Source: an uncultured Polaribacter sp.
GTDB taxonomy: Bacteria > Bacteroidota > Bacteroidia > Flavobacteriales > Flavobacteriaceae
NCBI GenBank assembly: GCA_943788865.1
Contig: CALSRX010000002.1
Location: 434,001-498,000, forward strand
DNA length: 64,000 bases
Direction of reading: 5' to 3'
Within the stretch, counting starts at the first letter, position 1; each line of letters opens with the position of its first letter. The translations under genes were made by a program, and so were the position numbers. The notes under the pieces were generated by a model. It searched no databases. It was not told the DNA's origin and saw only the letters and a list, made by a program, of their open reading frames with translations. Below are positions 15,717 through 25,638 of this stretch, piece after piece.

Positions 15717-16150
15717 CCTTTAGATATTTCGTTAGATAATTCGTTTTCATCATCTGTTAGCCAAGGAAAAAACTGTTTTAATTGCACACCTGCATTTAAA
15801 ATTCCTGCGACTAATCCGTCTTTAAAATTTCCTTTTTTAAAGTGCTCTGCAATCGTATCTCTTGTAGAGTCCCAAAAATCATCAGCAACTACATCATTGA
15901 TTCCTTTATCACCACAAATTGCAAACTTTTTATCTTCTGTTGCCACATAAATCAATACACCATTCCGTTGTTCGGTTTGATGCATATTTAATTCATTAAA
16001 AACATCTAAAGCTCTTTGATAAGAATCTTTATTCGCTTTTCCTTCTATGTGGATTCTGATTTCACCAGAAGTATTTAGCTCAGCTTTTTGAATGGCCTTA
16101 ATGACTTCTTGCTCTTCAGTTTCAGTTAAAAATAAATTTGCTTTTGGCAT
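15713..16150 (-). CDS. TPM domain protein, short soluble form
   Basis: A 145-residue protein consisting of a TPM domain without signal peptide (EEQEVIKAIQKAELNTSGEI, YQRALDVFNELNMHQTEQRNG, VLIYVATEDKKFAICGDKGI, DVVADDFWDSTRDTIAEHF). It lies between lemA (overlap of one base) and the longer TPM gene (overlap of four bases), so translation is probably coupled. The family name refers to the thylakoid TLP18.3 phosphatase, but residues for such activity cannot be judged here. A complex with LemA at the inner membrane is an inference from conserved neighbourhood. Confidence 0.88.
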   Translation of the reverse strand: MPKANLFLTETEEQEVIKAIQKAELNTSGEIRIHIEGKANKDSYQRALDVFNELNMHQTEQRNGVLIYVATEDKKFAICGDKGINDVVADDFWDSTRDTIAEHFKKGNFKDGLVAGILNAGVQLKQFFPWLTDDENELSNEISKG

Positions 16151-16755
16151 TATTCTTTTTTGTTAAAATCAAAATTTACATCTGGTGCTTTATCAGCTCC
16201 TTTATCTGATGCATATAAACTCATTTTATCAAAACCACTAAATCCTGCAATAAAGTTATTTGGAATTTTTTGAATGTAAATATTATAATCTCCTGCAGAA
16301 GTATTAAATCTATTTCTCTCTACATTAATTCTATTTTCAGTTCCTTCTAACTGATTCTGTAATTGCAAAAAGTTTTGATTTGCTTTTAAATCTGGATAAC
16401 GCTCTACTACAACCATTAATTTAGATAATGCACTTGTTAAACCTGCTTGAGCCTGTTGAAAAGCAGCCATGTTTTGCGCAGTTAAGTTCCCGGCGTCGAT
16501 AGTTGTTGAAGTTGCTTTTGCTCTTGCATTGATCACTTCTGTTAAAGTATTTTTTTCAAAATCTGCTGCACCTTGTACAGTTTTAACAAGATTTCCAATT
16601 AAATCATTTCTACGTTGATAAGAGCTTTCTACATTTGCCCAAGATTTTTCTGCTTGCCCTTTCATATCAACCATTGTATTGTTAATTCCAATTCCCCATC
16701 TAACTAATGCAAAAATTAAAACTCCAATAATTATTAGTGGTAACCATTTTTTCAT
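16150..16755 (-). CDS. lemA: LemA family protein
   Basis: A 201-residue protein with one N-terminal transmembrane helix (residues 4-22, WLPLIIIGVLIFALVRWGI) and a long helical-bundle domain with family signatures SYQRRNDLIGNLVKTVQGAA, FEKNTLTEVINARAKA, VVERYPDLKANQNFLQLQNQ and ENRINVERNRFN. Length and motifs are normal. LemA proteins sit in the inner membrane with the bundle outside; their role is not established. First gene of the lemA-TPM-TPM operon, downstream of a MerR gene by 18 bases. Confidence 0.95.
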   Translation of the reverse strand: MKKWLPLIIIGVLIFALVRWGIGINNTMVDMKGQAEKSWANVESSYQRRNDLIGNLVKTVQGAADFEKNTLTEVINARAKATSTTIDAGNLTAQNMAAFQQAQAGLTSALSKLMVVVERYPDLKANQNFLQLQNQLEGTENRINVERNRFNTSAGDYNIYIQKIPNNFIAGFSGFDKMSLYASDKGADKAPDVNFDFNKKE

Positions 16756-16773
16756 AATTGTAATTTTTAATAT

Positions 16774-17103
16774 TTATAATTGATTTTTTATCTTATTTAA
16801 TTCAGCTTTTACAGATTCTAATCTGGTAATAATTTCGTGTTTATTAAATGTTCCTTCTGGGTTTTTTTTCAATTTTTGCTTAGCTCCTTCTAAGGTAAAA
16901 CCACGTTCTTTTACCAAATTAAATATAAGTTTAAAATTGGCAATATCTTCTTGAGTAAACAAACGATTTCCTTTCGCGTTTTTTTTAGGTTTGATCACGT
17001 CAAACTCTTTTTCCCAAAAACGAATTAATGAAGTATTTACATCAAAAGCTTTGGCAACTTCACCAATCTTATAATATCTTTTTTCAGGTAAATCAATATG
17101 CAT
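16774..17103 (-). CDS. MerR family transcriptional regulator
   Basis: A 109-residue protein with a MerR winged-helix domain at residues 9-75 (RYYKIGEVAKAFDVNTSLIR, FWEKEFDVIKPKKNAKGNRL, FTQEDIANFKLIFNLVKERG) and a short coiled dimerisation helix (IITRLESVKAELNKIKNQL). It lacks any effector domain. It lies between an M23 peptidase gene and lemA on the same strand with short gaps (27 and 18 bases), so the four envelope-related genes may form one operon. This short MerR form next to an M23 peptidase is conserved in Flavobacteriaceae. Confidence 0.92.
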   Translation of the reverse strand: MHIDLPEKRYYKIGEVAKAFDVNTSLIRFWEKEFDVIKPKKNAKGNRLFTQEDIANFKLIFNLVKERGFTLEGAKQKLKKNPEGTFNKHEIITRLESVKAELNKIKNQL

Positions 17104-17130
17104 TTTTTCTATTGGGATTAAAATCGGTGT

Positions 17131-18102
17131 TTAATCATAAGACTGCCCTTCTAGTTTCGCAGCTTTTAACATCGCTGCAAATTCTTCTGCAGTTAAACTA
17201 ACGTAATAAAAGTTAATCGGATTGATAGGGCGTCCATTTTTTCGAACTTCATAATGTAAATGTGGTGCTTTTGACCTTCCTGTACTTCCAACATAACCAA
17301 TCAAATCTCCTCTTTTTACTTTTTGTTTTCTTTTTACCACAAATTGAGTCATGTGCCCATACAAAGTAACATACCCAAATCCGTGATCTATTCTAACATG
17401 TCTACCATATCCTGTAGCTCTTCCATCTGCTCTTAAAACGACTCCATCTCCGGTAGCATAAATTGGCGTCCCTTGTGGAGCTGTAAAATCCATTCCTTTA
17501 TGAAACTTCCGTGCTTTTGTAAAAGGGTCATTTCTCCATCCATAGCCAGAAGCCATTCTAGTTAAATGCTCATTACTTACAGGTTGTATTGCTGGTATAG
17601 ATGCTAGCATTTTTTCTTTCTTCTTTGCTAGATCTACAATCTCATCTAAAGATTTAGACTGTACAACCAATTGTTTAGATAAAATATCTAAATCTTTTGT
17701 TGCTTTTTGAATCATTGAAGAATTATCAAATCCTTCTAAATATTTATACCTATTTACACCTCCAAAACCTGCTTTACGTTGTTCTTCTGGAATTGGATTT
17801 GCCTCAAAATAGACTCTGTAAATAGTATTATCTCTTTCTTGTAGCTCTTCTAATACTTCACTACTCTCATCTATTCGTTTGCTTAATAACTCGTAATGAA
17901 GTTTTAAGTTTTCAAACTCTCTCTTTTGAGCTCTTTCATTTGGCGACATTAAAAATTGACTAAACCCGATAAACCCAAAGAATGCTATCAGAATAACTGC
18001 TAGCGTAATAAAACTTACCTTTTTATAGATACTTTTTTTATTTCGCTCAATCTTTCTGTACGATAAAGTATCTGCATCATAATAATATTTTACCTTTGCC
18101 AT
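17131..18102 (-). CDS. M23 family metallopeptidase (cell wall endopeptidase)
   Basis: A 323-residue envelope protein. A cytoplasmic basic start is followed by one transmembrane segment (residues about 29-50, VSFITLAVILIAFFGFIGFS), a coiled-coil region (55-175) and a C-terminal LytM/peptidase M23 domain. Zinc ligands are seen in FHKGMDFTAPQGTPIYATGD (HxxxD) and in APHLHYEVRKNGRPINP (HxH). Such enzymes cut peptidoglycan cross-links or act as scaffolds; all ligands are kept, so activity is likely. First gene of the minus-strand group leading to lemA and divergent from alaS across 211 bases. Confidence 0.93.
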   Translation of the reverse strand: MAKVKYYYDADTLSYRKIERNKKSIYKKVSFITLAVILIAFFGFIGFSQFLMSPNERAQKREFENLKLHYELLSKRIDESSEVLEELQERDNTIYRVYFEANPIPEEQRKAGFGGVNRYKYLEGFDNSSMIQKATKDLDILSKQLVVQSKSLDEIVDLAKKKEKMLASIPAIQPVSNEHLTRMASGYGWRNDPFTKARKFHKGMDFTAPQGTPIYATGDGVVLRADGRATGYGRHVRIDHGFGYVTLYGHMTQFVVKRKQKVKRGDLIGYVGSTGRSKAPHLHYEVRKNGRPINPINFYYVSLTAEEFAAMLKAAKLEGQSYD

Positions 18103-18313
18103 AATCTTAAATGTACTATTTTTGTGTTCTCTTTATTGTAAATTTTATAAATAGAAAACATGCAAATTTACAAAATGTTTTACAACTACCTTTTTTATAG
18201 TATTATTTAAAGGTAATTTAACTTTTAAGAGCAAAACATTATGCATCAACTATCTATTAGTAGCTAGGGCGCACAAAATGTTACATATTTATTATTGATT
18301 GAAATTATTATAG

Positions 18314-20929
18314 ATGAAATCACAAGACGTTAGAGATACTTTTTTAAATTTTTTTAAAGATAAAAAACACACTATTGTTTCTTCTGCACCAATGGTTTTA
18401 AAAAACGACCCAACATTGATGTTTACTAATTCTGGGATGGCGCCATTTAAAGAATATTTCTTAGGAAATAGTGTGCCAAAAAATAGCAGAATTGCAGATA
18501 CTCAAAAGTGTTTACGTGTTTCTGGAAAACATAATGATTTGGAAGAGGTAGGTTATGATACCTACCACCATACAATGTTTGAAATGTTAGGAAACTGGAG
18601 TTTTGGTGATTATTTTAAGAAAGAAGCCATCGCTTGGGCTTGGGAATTACTAACCGAAGTTTACGGAATTGATAAAAGCATTTTATATGTAACTGTTTTT
18701 GAAGGAAGTAATGATGAAGACAAGCTAGACTTAGACCAAGAAGCATACGATTACTGGAAAGAAATCATTCCAGAAGACCGTATTTTAATGGGGAATAAAA
18801 AAGATAACTTCTGGGAAATGGGAGAACAAGGCCCGTGTGGTCCATGTTCTGAGATTCATGTAGATATTAGAACTCCAGAAGAAAAAGCCAAAGTAGACGG
18901 AAAATCTTTAGTAAATATGGATCATCCGCAAGTTGTAGAAATTTGGAACTTGGTTTTTATGCAATACAATCGTAAAGCAAACGGGAGTTTAGAGGAATTA
19001 CCTTCAAAACATATTGATACCGGAATGGGCTTTGAGCGTTTATGCATGGTCTTACAAGATGTAAAATCTAATTACGATACCGATGTTTTTACGCCTTTAA
19101 TTAGAGAAGTAGAGGCAATTACAGATGCAGATTATGGCGATGACGAAAAATCAGACATTGCTATTCGTGTAATCATTGACCATGTTAGAGCTGTTGCTTT
19201 TTCTATTGCAGACGGACAATTACCTAGTAATACTGGTGCTGGTTATGTAATAAGAAGAATTTTAAGAAGAGCTGTTCGTTATGGGTTTACTTTTTTAGGC
19301 AAAAAAGAACCTTTTATTTATAGATTGGTTGATGTTTTAAGCAAAAGAATGGGAACCGCGTTTCCAGAGTTAAAATCTCAAAAACAGTTGATTGAAAACG
19401 TAATTAAAGAAGAAGAAGCTTCTTTTTTAAGAACTTTAGATCAAGGATTGGTTTTATTAGACAAAATAATTACAGATAGCACAACGAATACAATCTCTGG
19501 TGAAAAGGCATTTGAATTATATGACACCTACGGTTTTCCGATAGATTTAACGGCTTTAATTCTTCATGAGAAAGGGTTGACACTAGATGAAGAGGAATTT
19601 AACAAAGAACTACAAAAACAAAAAAATCGTTCTCGTGCTGCCAGTGAAATGAGCACAGATGATTGGACGGTTATTATTGAAAATGCTGATGAAGAATTTG
19701 TAGGGTATGACACACTAGAAGCATCAGTGAAATTAACAAGATACAGAAAAGTTGTTTCTAAAAAAGATGGCGAAATGTATCAGTTGGTTTTTGATAAAAC
19801 TCCTTTTTATCCTGAAGGTGGTGGTCAGGTTGGCGATAAAGGGTATTTAGAAACTCCGAGTGGAGATGTTATTTATATTGTAGATACAAAAAAAGAAAAC
19901 AATGTAATTATTCATTTCACGAAACATATTCCAAAACACATTGATAGAACTTTTAATGCTGTCGTAGATAAAAAACAACGTTCTAGAACAGAGTGTAACC
20001 ATACAGCCACGCATTTATTGCATCAAGCATTAAGAGAAATTTTAGGGACTCATGTAGAACAAAAAGGGTCTGCTGTACATTCTAAATATCTACGTTTTGA
20101 TTTTTCTCACTTTTCTAAAGTTACTTCAGAACAATTACAAGATGTTGAAAATTTTGTCAACAGAAGAATTAAAGGGAAATTACCTCTAGAAGAGAAAAGG
20201 AACATTCCAATGCAAGAAGCGATTGATCAAGGTGCAATGGCATTATTTGGAGAAAAATATGGTGACGAAGTAAGAGCGATTCGTTTTGGAAAATCTATAG
20301 AGCTTTGTGGTGGAACACATGTAAAAAACACTTCTGATATTTGGCATTTTAAAATCAAATCTGAAAGTGCAGTTGCCTCTGGGATTAGAAGAATAGAAGC
20401 AATTACAAATGATGCGGTTAAAGATTTTTATTCTGAAAACAATAAGGCTTATTTTGAAATGAAGCACTTATTAAACAACAGCAAAGAACCTGTAAAAGCA
20501 TTACGAAATTTACAAGAAGAGAACACTGCATTAAAGAAAGAAATTGAAATTTTATTAAAAGACAAAGCGAAAAATTTAATTGGAGACCTAGAAAACCAAT
20601 TACAAGAAATAAACAATGTACTGTTTTTAGCTACAGAAGTTGATTTAGATGCCAACGGAATTAAAAATTTAGCGTTTGATTTAGGAAAAAAACATCAAAA
20701 CTTGTTTTTAGTTTTTGGGGCGAAAAATGATGGAAAAGCAATTTTAACTTGTTATGTTTCTAAAGAAATTGTTGAAAGCAAAAGCTTAAACGCAGGTACA
20801 ATTGTTAGAGAATTAGGAAAGTATATTCAAGGTGGTGGTGGTGGCCAACCGTTCTTTGCAACTGCGGGTGGTAAAAATCCTGGTGGAATTAAAGAAGCCA
20901 TCGAAAAAGCAAAAGACTATATTTCTTAA
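18314..20929 (+). CDS. alaS: Alanine--tRNA ligase
   Basis: An 871-residue class II synthetase that charges tRNA-Ala and edits mischarged products. The catalytic core shows [10 protein letters not shown], the long motif region around [17 protein letters not shown] and GRRIL-like [12 protein letters not shown]. The editing domain has the zinc site HTATH (about residue 562) and CGGTHV (about 663). The C-terminal domain (740-871) ends with [19 protein letters not shown]. Length is normal and it is followed by a strong terminator. It starts after a 211-base spacer in which I see no distinct regulatory element. Confidence 0.98.
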   Translation: MKSQDVRDTFLNFFKDKKHTIVSSAPMVLKNDPTLMFTNSGMAPFKEYFLGNSVPKNSRIADTQKCLRVSGKHNDLEEVGYDTYHHTMFEMLGNWSFGDYFKKEAIAWAWELLTEVYGIDKSILYVTVFEGSNDEDKLDLDQEAYDYWKEIIPEDRILMGNKKDNFWEMGEQGPCGPCSEIHVDIRTPEEKAKVDGKSLVNMDHPQVVEIWNLVFMQYNRKANGSLEELPSKHIDTGMGFERLCMVLQDVKSNYDTDVFTPLIREVEAITDADYGDDEKSDIAIRVIIDHVRAVAFSIADGQLPSNTGAGYVIRRILRRAVRYGFTFLGKKEPFIYRLVDVLSKRMGTAFPELKSQKQLIENVIKEEEASFLRTLDQGLVLLDKIITDSTTNTISGEKAFELYDTYGFPIDLTALILHEKGLTLDEEEFNKELQKQKNRSRAASEMSTDDWTVIIENADEEFVGYDTLEASVKLTRYRKVVSKKDGEMYQLVFDKTPFYPEGGGQVGDKGYLETPSGDVIYIVDTKKENNVIIHFTKHIPKHIDRTFNAVVDKKQRSRTECNHTATHLLHQALREILGTHVEQKGSAVHSKYLRFDFSHFSKVTSEQLQDVENFVNRRIKGKLPLEEKRNIPMQEAIDQGAMALFGEKYGDEVRAIRFGKSIELCGGTHVKNTSDIWHFKIKSESAVASGIRRIEAITNDAVKDFYSENNKAYFEMKHLLNNSKEPVKALRNLQEENTALKKEIEILLKDKAKNLIGDLENQLQEINNVLFLATEVDLDANGIKNLAFDLGKKHQNLFLVFGAKNDGKAILTCYVSKEIVESKSLNAGTIVRELGKYIQGGGGGQPFFATAGGKNPGGIKEAIEKAKDYIS

Positions 20930-20950
20930 TTATACTTTTAGAATCATAAA

Positions 20951-20996
20951 AAATAAGGCTCAATATTCAATTTAATGTTGAGCCTTATTTTTTTTA
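20951..20996 (+). terminator. Intrinsic terminator of alaS
   Basis: AAATAAGGCTCAA (20951-20963) pairs with TTGAGCCTTATTT (20978-20990), followed by a run of T. It is nearly symmetric but genes on both sides read rightward, so it serves alaS. Confidence 0.93.
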
Positions 20997-21020
20997 TCTT
21001 TAAACCTTTGAAACTTAATT

Positions 21021-21962
21021 ATGAATTTACAAACTCAGATTTCTATTTCTAAAGAAACCATCAATCCGATTTCTTACCCTTCTAAAATCTTATTAGTGGG
21101 TTCTTGTTTTTCAGAAAATATGGGTCATAAATTGTCTTATTATAAGTTTCAATCATCTCAAAATCCATTTGGAATATTATTCCACCCAAAAGCGATTGAA
21201 AACTTAATCACAAATGCCATCAATGAGAAATCATATACTGAAGATGATATCTTTTTTTTAAACGAGCGCTGGCATTGTTTTGATGCGCATTCTAGCTTGA
21301 GTTCTTCAAATAAGAATGACTTATTATCACGTTTAAATACGCAACTAAAAACGACACAAAAACAGTTACTAGAAGCAAATCATATTGTTATTACACTAGG
21401 AACATCATGGGTGTATCGTTTCATAGAAACAGATACCATAGTTGCCAATTGTCATAAAGTCCCGCAAAAAAAGTTTTTAAAAGAAGTTCTTTCTATTGAT
21501 GAAATTGTAGAAAGTTTAGAAGCAATCACTGTACTTGTTAAATCGGTAAATTCAAAAGTTAGTGTATTGTTTACTGTATCTCCAGTACGTCATTTAAAAG
21601 ATGGATTTACACAAAACCAACTAAGTAAATCACATTTAATTACTGCAATCCATCAAGTTGTTGAACCAAGAAATAACACGCATTATTTTCCGAGTTATGA
21701 AATTATGATGGACGAATTACGCGACTATCGTTTTTATGCAGAAGATATGATTCATCCTAATCAAACAGCAATCAACTATATTTGGGAAAAATTTGTAAAC
21801 GCTTGGATTTCTGAAGAATCTAAAGAAACCATGAAAGAAATTGAAACGATTCAGAATGGGCTTAATCATAGACCTTTTAACCCAAGTTCTAAAGAACATC
21901 AACAATTTTTACAAAGTTTACAAGCAAAGATAAAAGCCTTGCAGAAAAATATTCTTTTATAG
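21021..21962 (+). CDS. GSCFA domain protein
   Basis: A 313-residue protein with the family-defining motif LLVGSCFSENMGHKLSYYKF at residues 24-43, where the Ser of GSCFS-type blocks is related to the SGNH/GDSL hydrolase nucleophile. Further conserved parts are NPFGILFHPKAI, ITLGTSWVYRF, FTVSPVRHLKDGF and ELRDYRFYAEDMIHPNQTA, the last carrying the likely Asp/His pair. No signal peptide. Its substrate is not known. It stands alone after alaS. Confidence 0.93.
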   Translation: MNLQTQISISKETINPISYPSKILLVGSCFSENMGHKLSYYKFQSSQNPFGILFHPKAIENLITNAINEKSYTEDDIFFLNERWHCFDAHSSLSSSNKNDLLSRLNTQLKTTQKQLLEANHIVITLGTSWVYRFIETDTIVANCHKVPQKKFLKEVLSIDEIVESLEAITVLVKSVNSKVSVLFTVSPVRHLKDGFTQNQLSKSHLITAIHQVVEPRNNTHYFPSYEIMMDELRDYRFYAEDMIHPNQTAINYIWEKFVNAWISEESKETMKEIETIQNGLNHRPFNPSSKEHQQFLQSLQAKIKALQKNILL

Positions 21963-21991
21963 ATTTGTAAAAGATTTACTATTTTTAATAC

Positions 21992-22716
21992 ATGTTTAAG
22001 TCCATTTTACTACTTCAAAAAGCAACATAATTATTTGGCTTACATCTGTGTACCTTCTTTTATTGTTGTATTTAGGAAAAATTTCTGGACTCACCGTGTT
22101 GTTTATTTATTTTATCGAAACCATAATAATTGGCCTATTTAATATTGTTAAAATGTTTATCATTTTAAAATTTGGTGAGAAAGAAAAAAACAACAAATTT
22201 ATACTACGGTATGGTATCATATTGTTTTTCATTTTTCATTACGGACTCTTTGTAGGTGTACAATCTGTATTTGGTTTTGTTTTGTTTGAAATCGAAGGAT
22301 CTATTTCAATTGGCGAGCCTTTTCACTTATTTGAAAACTATATAAGTCTGCTTTCTTTTGAAGGAATTCAATATGCATTACCCGTAATTTTTTTTAATCA
22401 CATGAGTTGGTTTGTAACCGGGTTTTTAAAAGAAAAAAGATTTGATTATTATACAGCAAAAGAAATACTATTTAAGCCTTATTTGAGAATCTTTATTCAG
22501 CAATTTGTCGTTATTATTTCTGTTTTAATCATGCTAATAAGCAAACAAGCTATTTTAGTTGGCGTAGTACTAATTCTCATAAGATTGTTTTTAGACTTAA
22601 CACTAGAAGCTATTAAACTAAACTCAAAATTATTGGATTATATCGCAGAAAAAATGACCAACGAAAAAGCAACCAAAGAAGAAGTGAAGAAAAAATTAAT
22701 TCTCTTTACAGAATAA
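21992..22716 (+). pseudogene. DUF6498 family multi-pass membrane protein, frameshifted near its start
   Basis: From the ATG at 21992 the frame reads MFKSILLLQKAT and stops; one extra A in the A5 run at 22017-22021 would give MFKSILLLQKSNIIIWLTSV, which joins smoothly to the long open frame ending at 22716. The total span is two more than a multiple of three, as expected for a one-base loss. The body has at least five hydrophobic segments (YFIETIIIGLFNIVKMFIIL, RYGIILFFIFHYGLFVGVQ, VIISVLIMLISKQAILVGVV) and the ET-IIGLFNIVKM motif of the family. Otherwise only a GTG at 22048 could start the protein, which would cut the first helix. Confidence 0.75.
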
Positions 22717-22736
22717 AATACGAAATTTTACTTTTT

Positions 22737-22970
22737 ATGTTAACTGTTTATAAACATAAAAAATTAAATACTGAGGAAATAATCTTAAGTAAAAGAGAAA
22801 CCTAAATTTTAGAACACCTAAGTAAAGGTCTCAAATACAACAACATTGCCAATAACTTAATTATTTCACCAGCAACTGTTCGTAAACATATAGAAAACAT
22901 CTACAAAAAATTACAAGTTCACAATAAAATGGAGGCCGTAATTAAAGCACAACAACACAAATTAATTTAA
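22737..22970 (+). pseudogene. C-terminal LuxR-type HTH remnant of a response regulator, with in-frame TAA
   Basis: The frame reads MLTVYKHKKLNTEEIILSKR-ET, TAA at 22803-22805, then ILEHLSKGLKYNNIANNLII, SPATVRKHIENIYKKLQVHN and KMEAVIKAQ to the stop at 22968-22970. This is a complete LuxR/NarL DNA-binding domain, with the stop sitting where family members have Glu (a GAA to TAA change). The receiver domain is missing. It begins 21 bases after the DUF6498 gene and ends 59 before a small membrane protein gene. Confidence 0.85.
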
Positions 22971-23029
22971 AGAAATTGAAAAAAAATCACTAAACTTATC
23001 TTTTAGAAAAAGATTTCATTCATTTAATA

Positions 23030-23425
23030 ATGATAAAAAAAGTAATTTTAGGTATTGTATTAGGAACCATAATTGGTATGTTTATAACCTCGTTCTTTAT
23101 GACTGCTGAAAAAGAGCTACTAGAAATTTTTTTAACTAAAATTACTGCCACTTCAATAATTACAGGTGTTTTCTGTGGAGCATATGCACACTTATCTAAA
23201 TCTAAACTTCAAACTTTTTTAGTTTCTATCCTTATTGGGATGACTGTGTTTTTTCTAAAATACATAATTACAGGTCATAATTTTGACCCTTTAACTATGG
23301 GTGCTTTTACAGGTGCATTATTAGGAGCTATCTTTGCTGTAGTTAGAAAAATAGAAACAGCACTAAAAGTTATGGATCGATTGAATAGACGTCGTCAATC
23401 TGGTTTTAATAGCGATGGATACTAA
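23030..23425 (+). CDS. Hypothetical membrane protein, three to four TM segments
   Basis: A 131-residue protein with hydrophobic, glycine-rich segments at about 3-25 (KKVILGIVLGTIIGMFITSF), 38-55 (ITATSIITGVFCGAYAHL), 60-80 (LQTFLVSILIGMTVFFLKYI) and 88-107 (PLTMGAFTGALLGAIFAVV), then a basic cytoplasmic tail (RKIETALKVMDRLNRRRQ). It follows the LuxR remnant and ends four bases inside the convergent rhodanese gene. Family not recognised. Confidence 0.75.
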   Translation: MIKKVILGIVLGTIIGMFITSFFMTAEKELLEIFLTKITATSIITGVFCGAYAHLSKSKLQTFLVSILIGMTVFFLKYIITGHNFDPLTMGAFTGALLGAIFAVVRKIETALKVMDRLNRRRQSGFNSDGY

Positions 23426-23730
23426 AGGTATTGATCTACATTTTGCCAAGGACCTCCATTGATTACTTCTACTCCGTTATTTCTTAAAAATTGAGCTGCC
23501 TGACCACTTCTTCCACCGCTTAAACAAACTGTAATTACAGGTTTATTCCAAGATTTAATTTCATCTATTTGCAAGGGAATTAAATTAAGAACAATATGTT
23601 TTGCCCCGCTTGTATGTCCTTGATTCCATTCCATTTTTGTTCTTACATCTAATACAATAGCTCCTTTTTCTAAATACTCTTTAATTTCTGATCCCATATC
23701 TTTTCTTTTAAACATGTCAAAAAAACCCAT
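23422..23730 (-). CDS. Rhodanese-like domain protein
   Basis: A 102-residue single-domain rhodanese. The active-site loop CLSGGRS has Cys69, with Arg74 of the CxxxGxR form, preceded by VLDVRTKMEWNQGHTSGAKH and followed by the conserved FLRNNGVEVINGGPW. It would move sulfur from a persulfide to an acceptor in the cytoplasm. It lies 24 bases downstream of the aromatic amino acid hydroxylase gene on the same strand, probably by read-through rather than function. Normal length. Confidence 0.93.
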   Translation of the reverse strand: MGFFDMFKRKDMGSEIKEYLEKGAIVLDVRTKMEWNQGHTSGAKHIVLNLIPLQIDEIKSWNKPVITVCLSGGRSGQAAQFLRNNGVEVINGGPWQNVDQYL

Positions 23731-23754
23731 GTTACTTTATTTTTTAAGTTATTT

Positions 23755-25497
23755 TTAATTTCTGCACAAAACTATACCTTTTTCTATAAGTGTTTTGTAG
23801 CTTTTGTTACATTTCAATTCCTCTAAATTTTTTAGAATTTTTTCTTGAATTGATAAATCATTTTTAATCGATAATTCATATAGCTCAAGTAACAACAACC
23901 AATCATTTGGGAACTTTACATTTAATTCTTCAAAAACAGCTTCAATATTATTTTCTGTAACATGATTATTTTCTCTATAATCTCGAACCTTTTGATATAA
24001 AGCATACAACTCCTTATCTAAATTTGAATAGTTAATTTTATGTGTTTTTGTTTCTGAAACCTTATTTATTTCCCCAAAAGAGAGTACAGATGCTGGGCCA
24101 GAATATGCAGAAACAATTTCTTTTCCTACCGCCATGTCATAAATACCCCATGATGGATCAAATAGAATAGTATCTTGATGTGTAACAGTACAATCTTTAA
24201 ATGAAATCAACTGAATTTTTCCTCGTAAATCTCTAGTACCTGTAATTACTTTCCCTACTACTTTTATTCCGCCTTCAAACTCTAAAGTTGTTTGTTTTCC
24301 CTCATAAATTCCGTATGCTTCTAAGTCTCTCGGACTCATGTTTTCTATCGGAATGTTAATTCCTTTTAATTTACCTATCGGGCTTCCAAAGCCTTCAGCA
24401 TGATACTCTACTCCGTGGCCAATTAACTCTTTGTCTCTATTGGCCAAAGCTGTTTGTCCGGTAGTTTGAATATAAATCGGTTTGCTCTCAAACTCAATAA
24501 CATTGGTGAAATTACCAGAAATTTGTAATCCAGTGCTTAATTCAACTGTGGCAATAATTTTTGAATCTATTAATTTTTTTACTCCGTTTAACCCTCCTTT
24601 TCTCAATGCCATAGAGTTTGCAAACTGCTCTAGCACTAAACTTAATTCAGCAAAATCTGGAGTAACAAATAATTGCGGTTGTGGTTTTGTTATGTCAAAA
24701 CTTACTCTTGCTGCCTCTAAAGAATAGGGCATTTTTTTTACTTCATCGGTTAAACACCAAGAACTTTCTCCGATAGAAGATAACAAACCTGCTCCATAAA
24801 TTTTTGGAGTTTCTAAGGTTCCTATTAAACCATATTCAACGGTCCACCAATGTAGGTTTCTAATTTGAGCCATTTCAGACAGTTCACCCATATTGTTCTG
24901 TAACTCTTCAACTGCATTTTGAGCAACTTCTATTTCTTGTTCTGTACTGCTTGGATCTTCTTTTAAGATAGATAACAACCTAATTGCTTCATACATTTCA
25001 TAATCTTTTGATGATGAAATTGCTTTGCTTCCAATCTCTCCAAATCGTCTTAAATATTCTGCATATTCTGGGTTTGCAATTATCGGTGCGTGCCCAGCAG
25101 CTTCATGAATGATATCTGGAGCAGGTGTATGCTCTATGTGGTTTATTGTTCTCATATCTGAAGCAATTACCAACACATTATAAGCCTGAAATTCCATAAA
25201 AGCATTGGGCGGTATAAATCCGTCTACAGAAACTGCAGCCCAACCAATCTCTTTTAAAATTCGGTTCATTCCTTCCATATGCGGAATAGATTCAACAGAA
25301 ATTCCTGTTTTATCAAGTCCCTCTATATAAGACTCATGAGCAACACGTTTTAAATAATCTACATTTAATCGCATTACATAACGCCAAACTGCTTGATTTT
25401 GAGCTGTATATTCTTCATACGGCTGCTTTACAATAAACTTGTGTAAATGTTTTGGTAATTTTTTGGTGACTTCATTCAATTCAAAATGATTTTCCAT
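23755..25497 (-). CDS. Aromatic amino acid hydroxylase (phenylalanine 4-monooxygenase type)
   Basis: A 580-residue protein whose first 290 residues are a biopterin-dependent aromatic amino acid hydroxylase domain. The iron ligands are His131 and His136 in PDIIHEAAGH and Glu220 in HWWTVEYGLIG. It also has the conserved SVDGFIPPNAFMEFQAYNVL. The C-terminal 290 residues (from FVTPDFAELSLVLEQFANSM) form an extension typical of the long Bacteroidota version, of unknown function. It lacks an ACT regulatory domain. Phenylalanine to tyrosine is the likely reaction, with tryptophan an alternative. A near-consensus TAACTTTA lies upstream on the minus strand near 25545. Divergent from the CBM9 lipoprotein. 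Confidence 0.9.
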   Translation of the reverse strand: MENHFELNEVTKKLPKHLHKFIVKQPYEEYTAQNQAVWRYVMRLNVDYLKRVAHESYIEGLDKTGISVESIPHMEGMNRILKEIGWAAVSVDGFIPPNAFMEFQAYNVLVIASDMRTINHIEHTPAPDIIHEAAGHAPIIANPEYAEYLRRFGEIGSKAISSSKDYEMYEAIRLLSILKEDPSSTEQEIEVAQNAVEELQNNMGELSEMAQIRNLHWWTVEYGLIGTLETPKIYGAGLLSSIGESSWCLTDEVKKMPYSLEAARVSFDITKPQPQLFVTPDFAELSLVLEQFANSMALRKGGLNGVKKLIDSKIIATVELSTGLQISGNFTNVIEFESKPIYIQTTGQTALANRDKELIGHGVEYHAEGFGSPIGKLKGINIPIENMSPRDLEAYGIYEGKQTTLEFEGGIKVVGKVITGTRDLRGKIQLISFKDCTVTHQDTILFDPSWGIYDMAVGKEIVSAYSGPASVLSFGEINKVSETKTHKINYSNLDKELYALYQKVRDYRENNHVTENNIEAVFEELNVKFPNDWLLLLELYELSIKNDLSIQEKILKNLEELKCNKSYKTLIEKGIVLCRN

Positions 25498-25638
25498 TGT
25501 AGCTATTTAATTGGGTAAATGAGAACTCTTTTCTTGATTTTATTGATGTAAAGTTACATATTTTGTGATTGATTTTATAAAATTATTAATTAAAAGCGTC
25601 TATTTAGTATCTTAGCTGCTATCAAAATAAAAACCATC

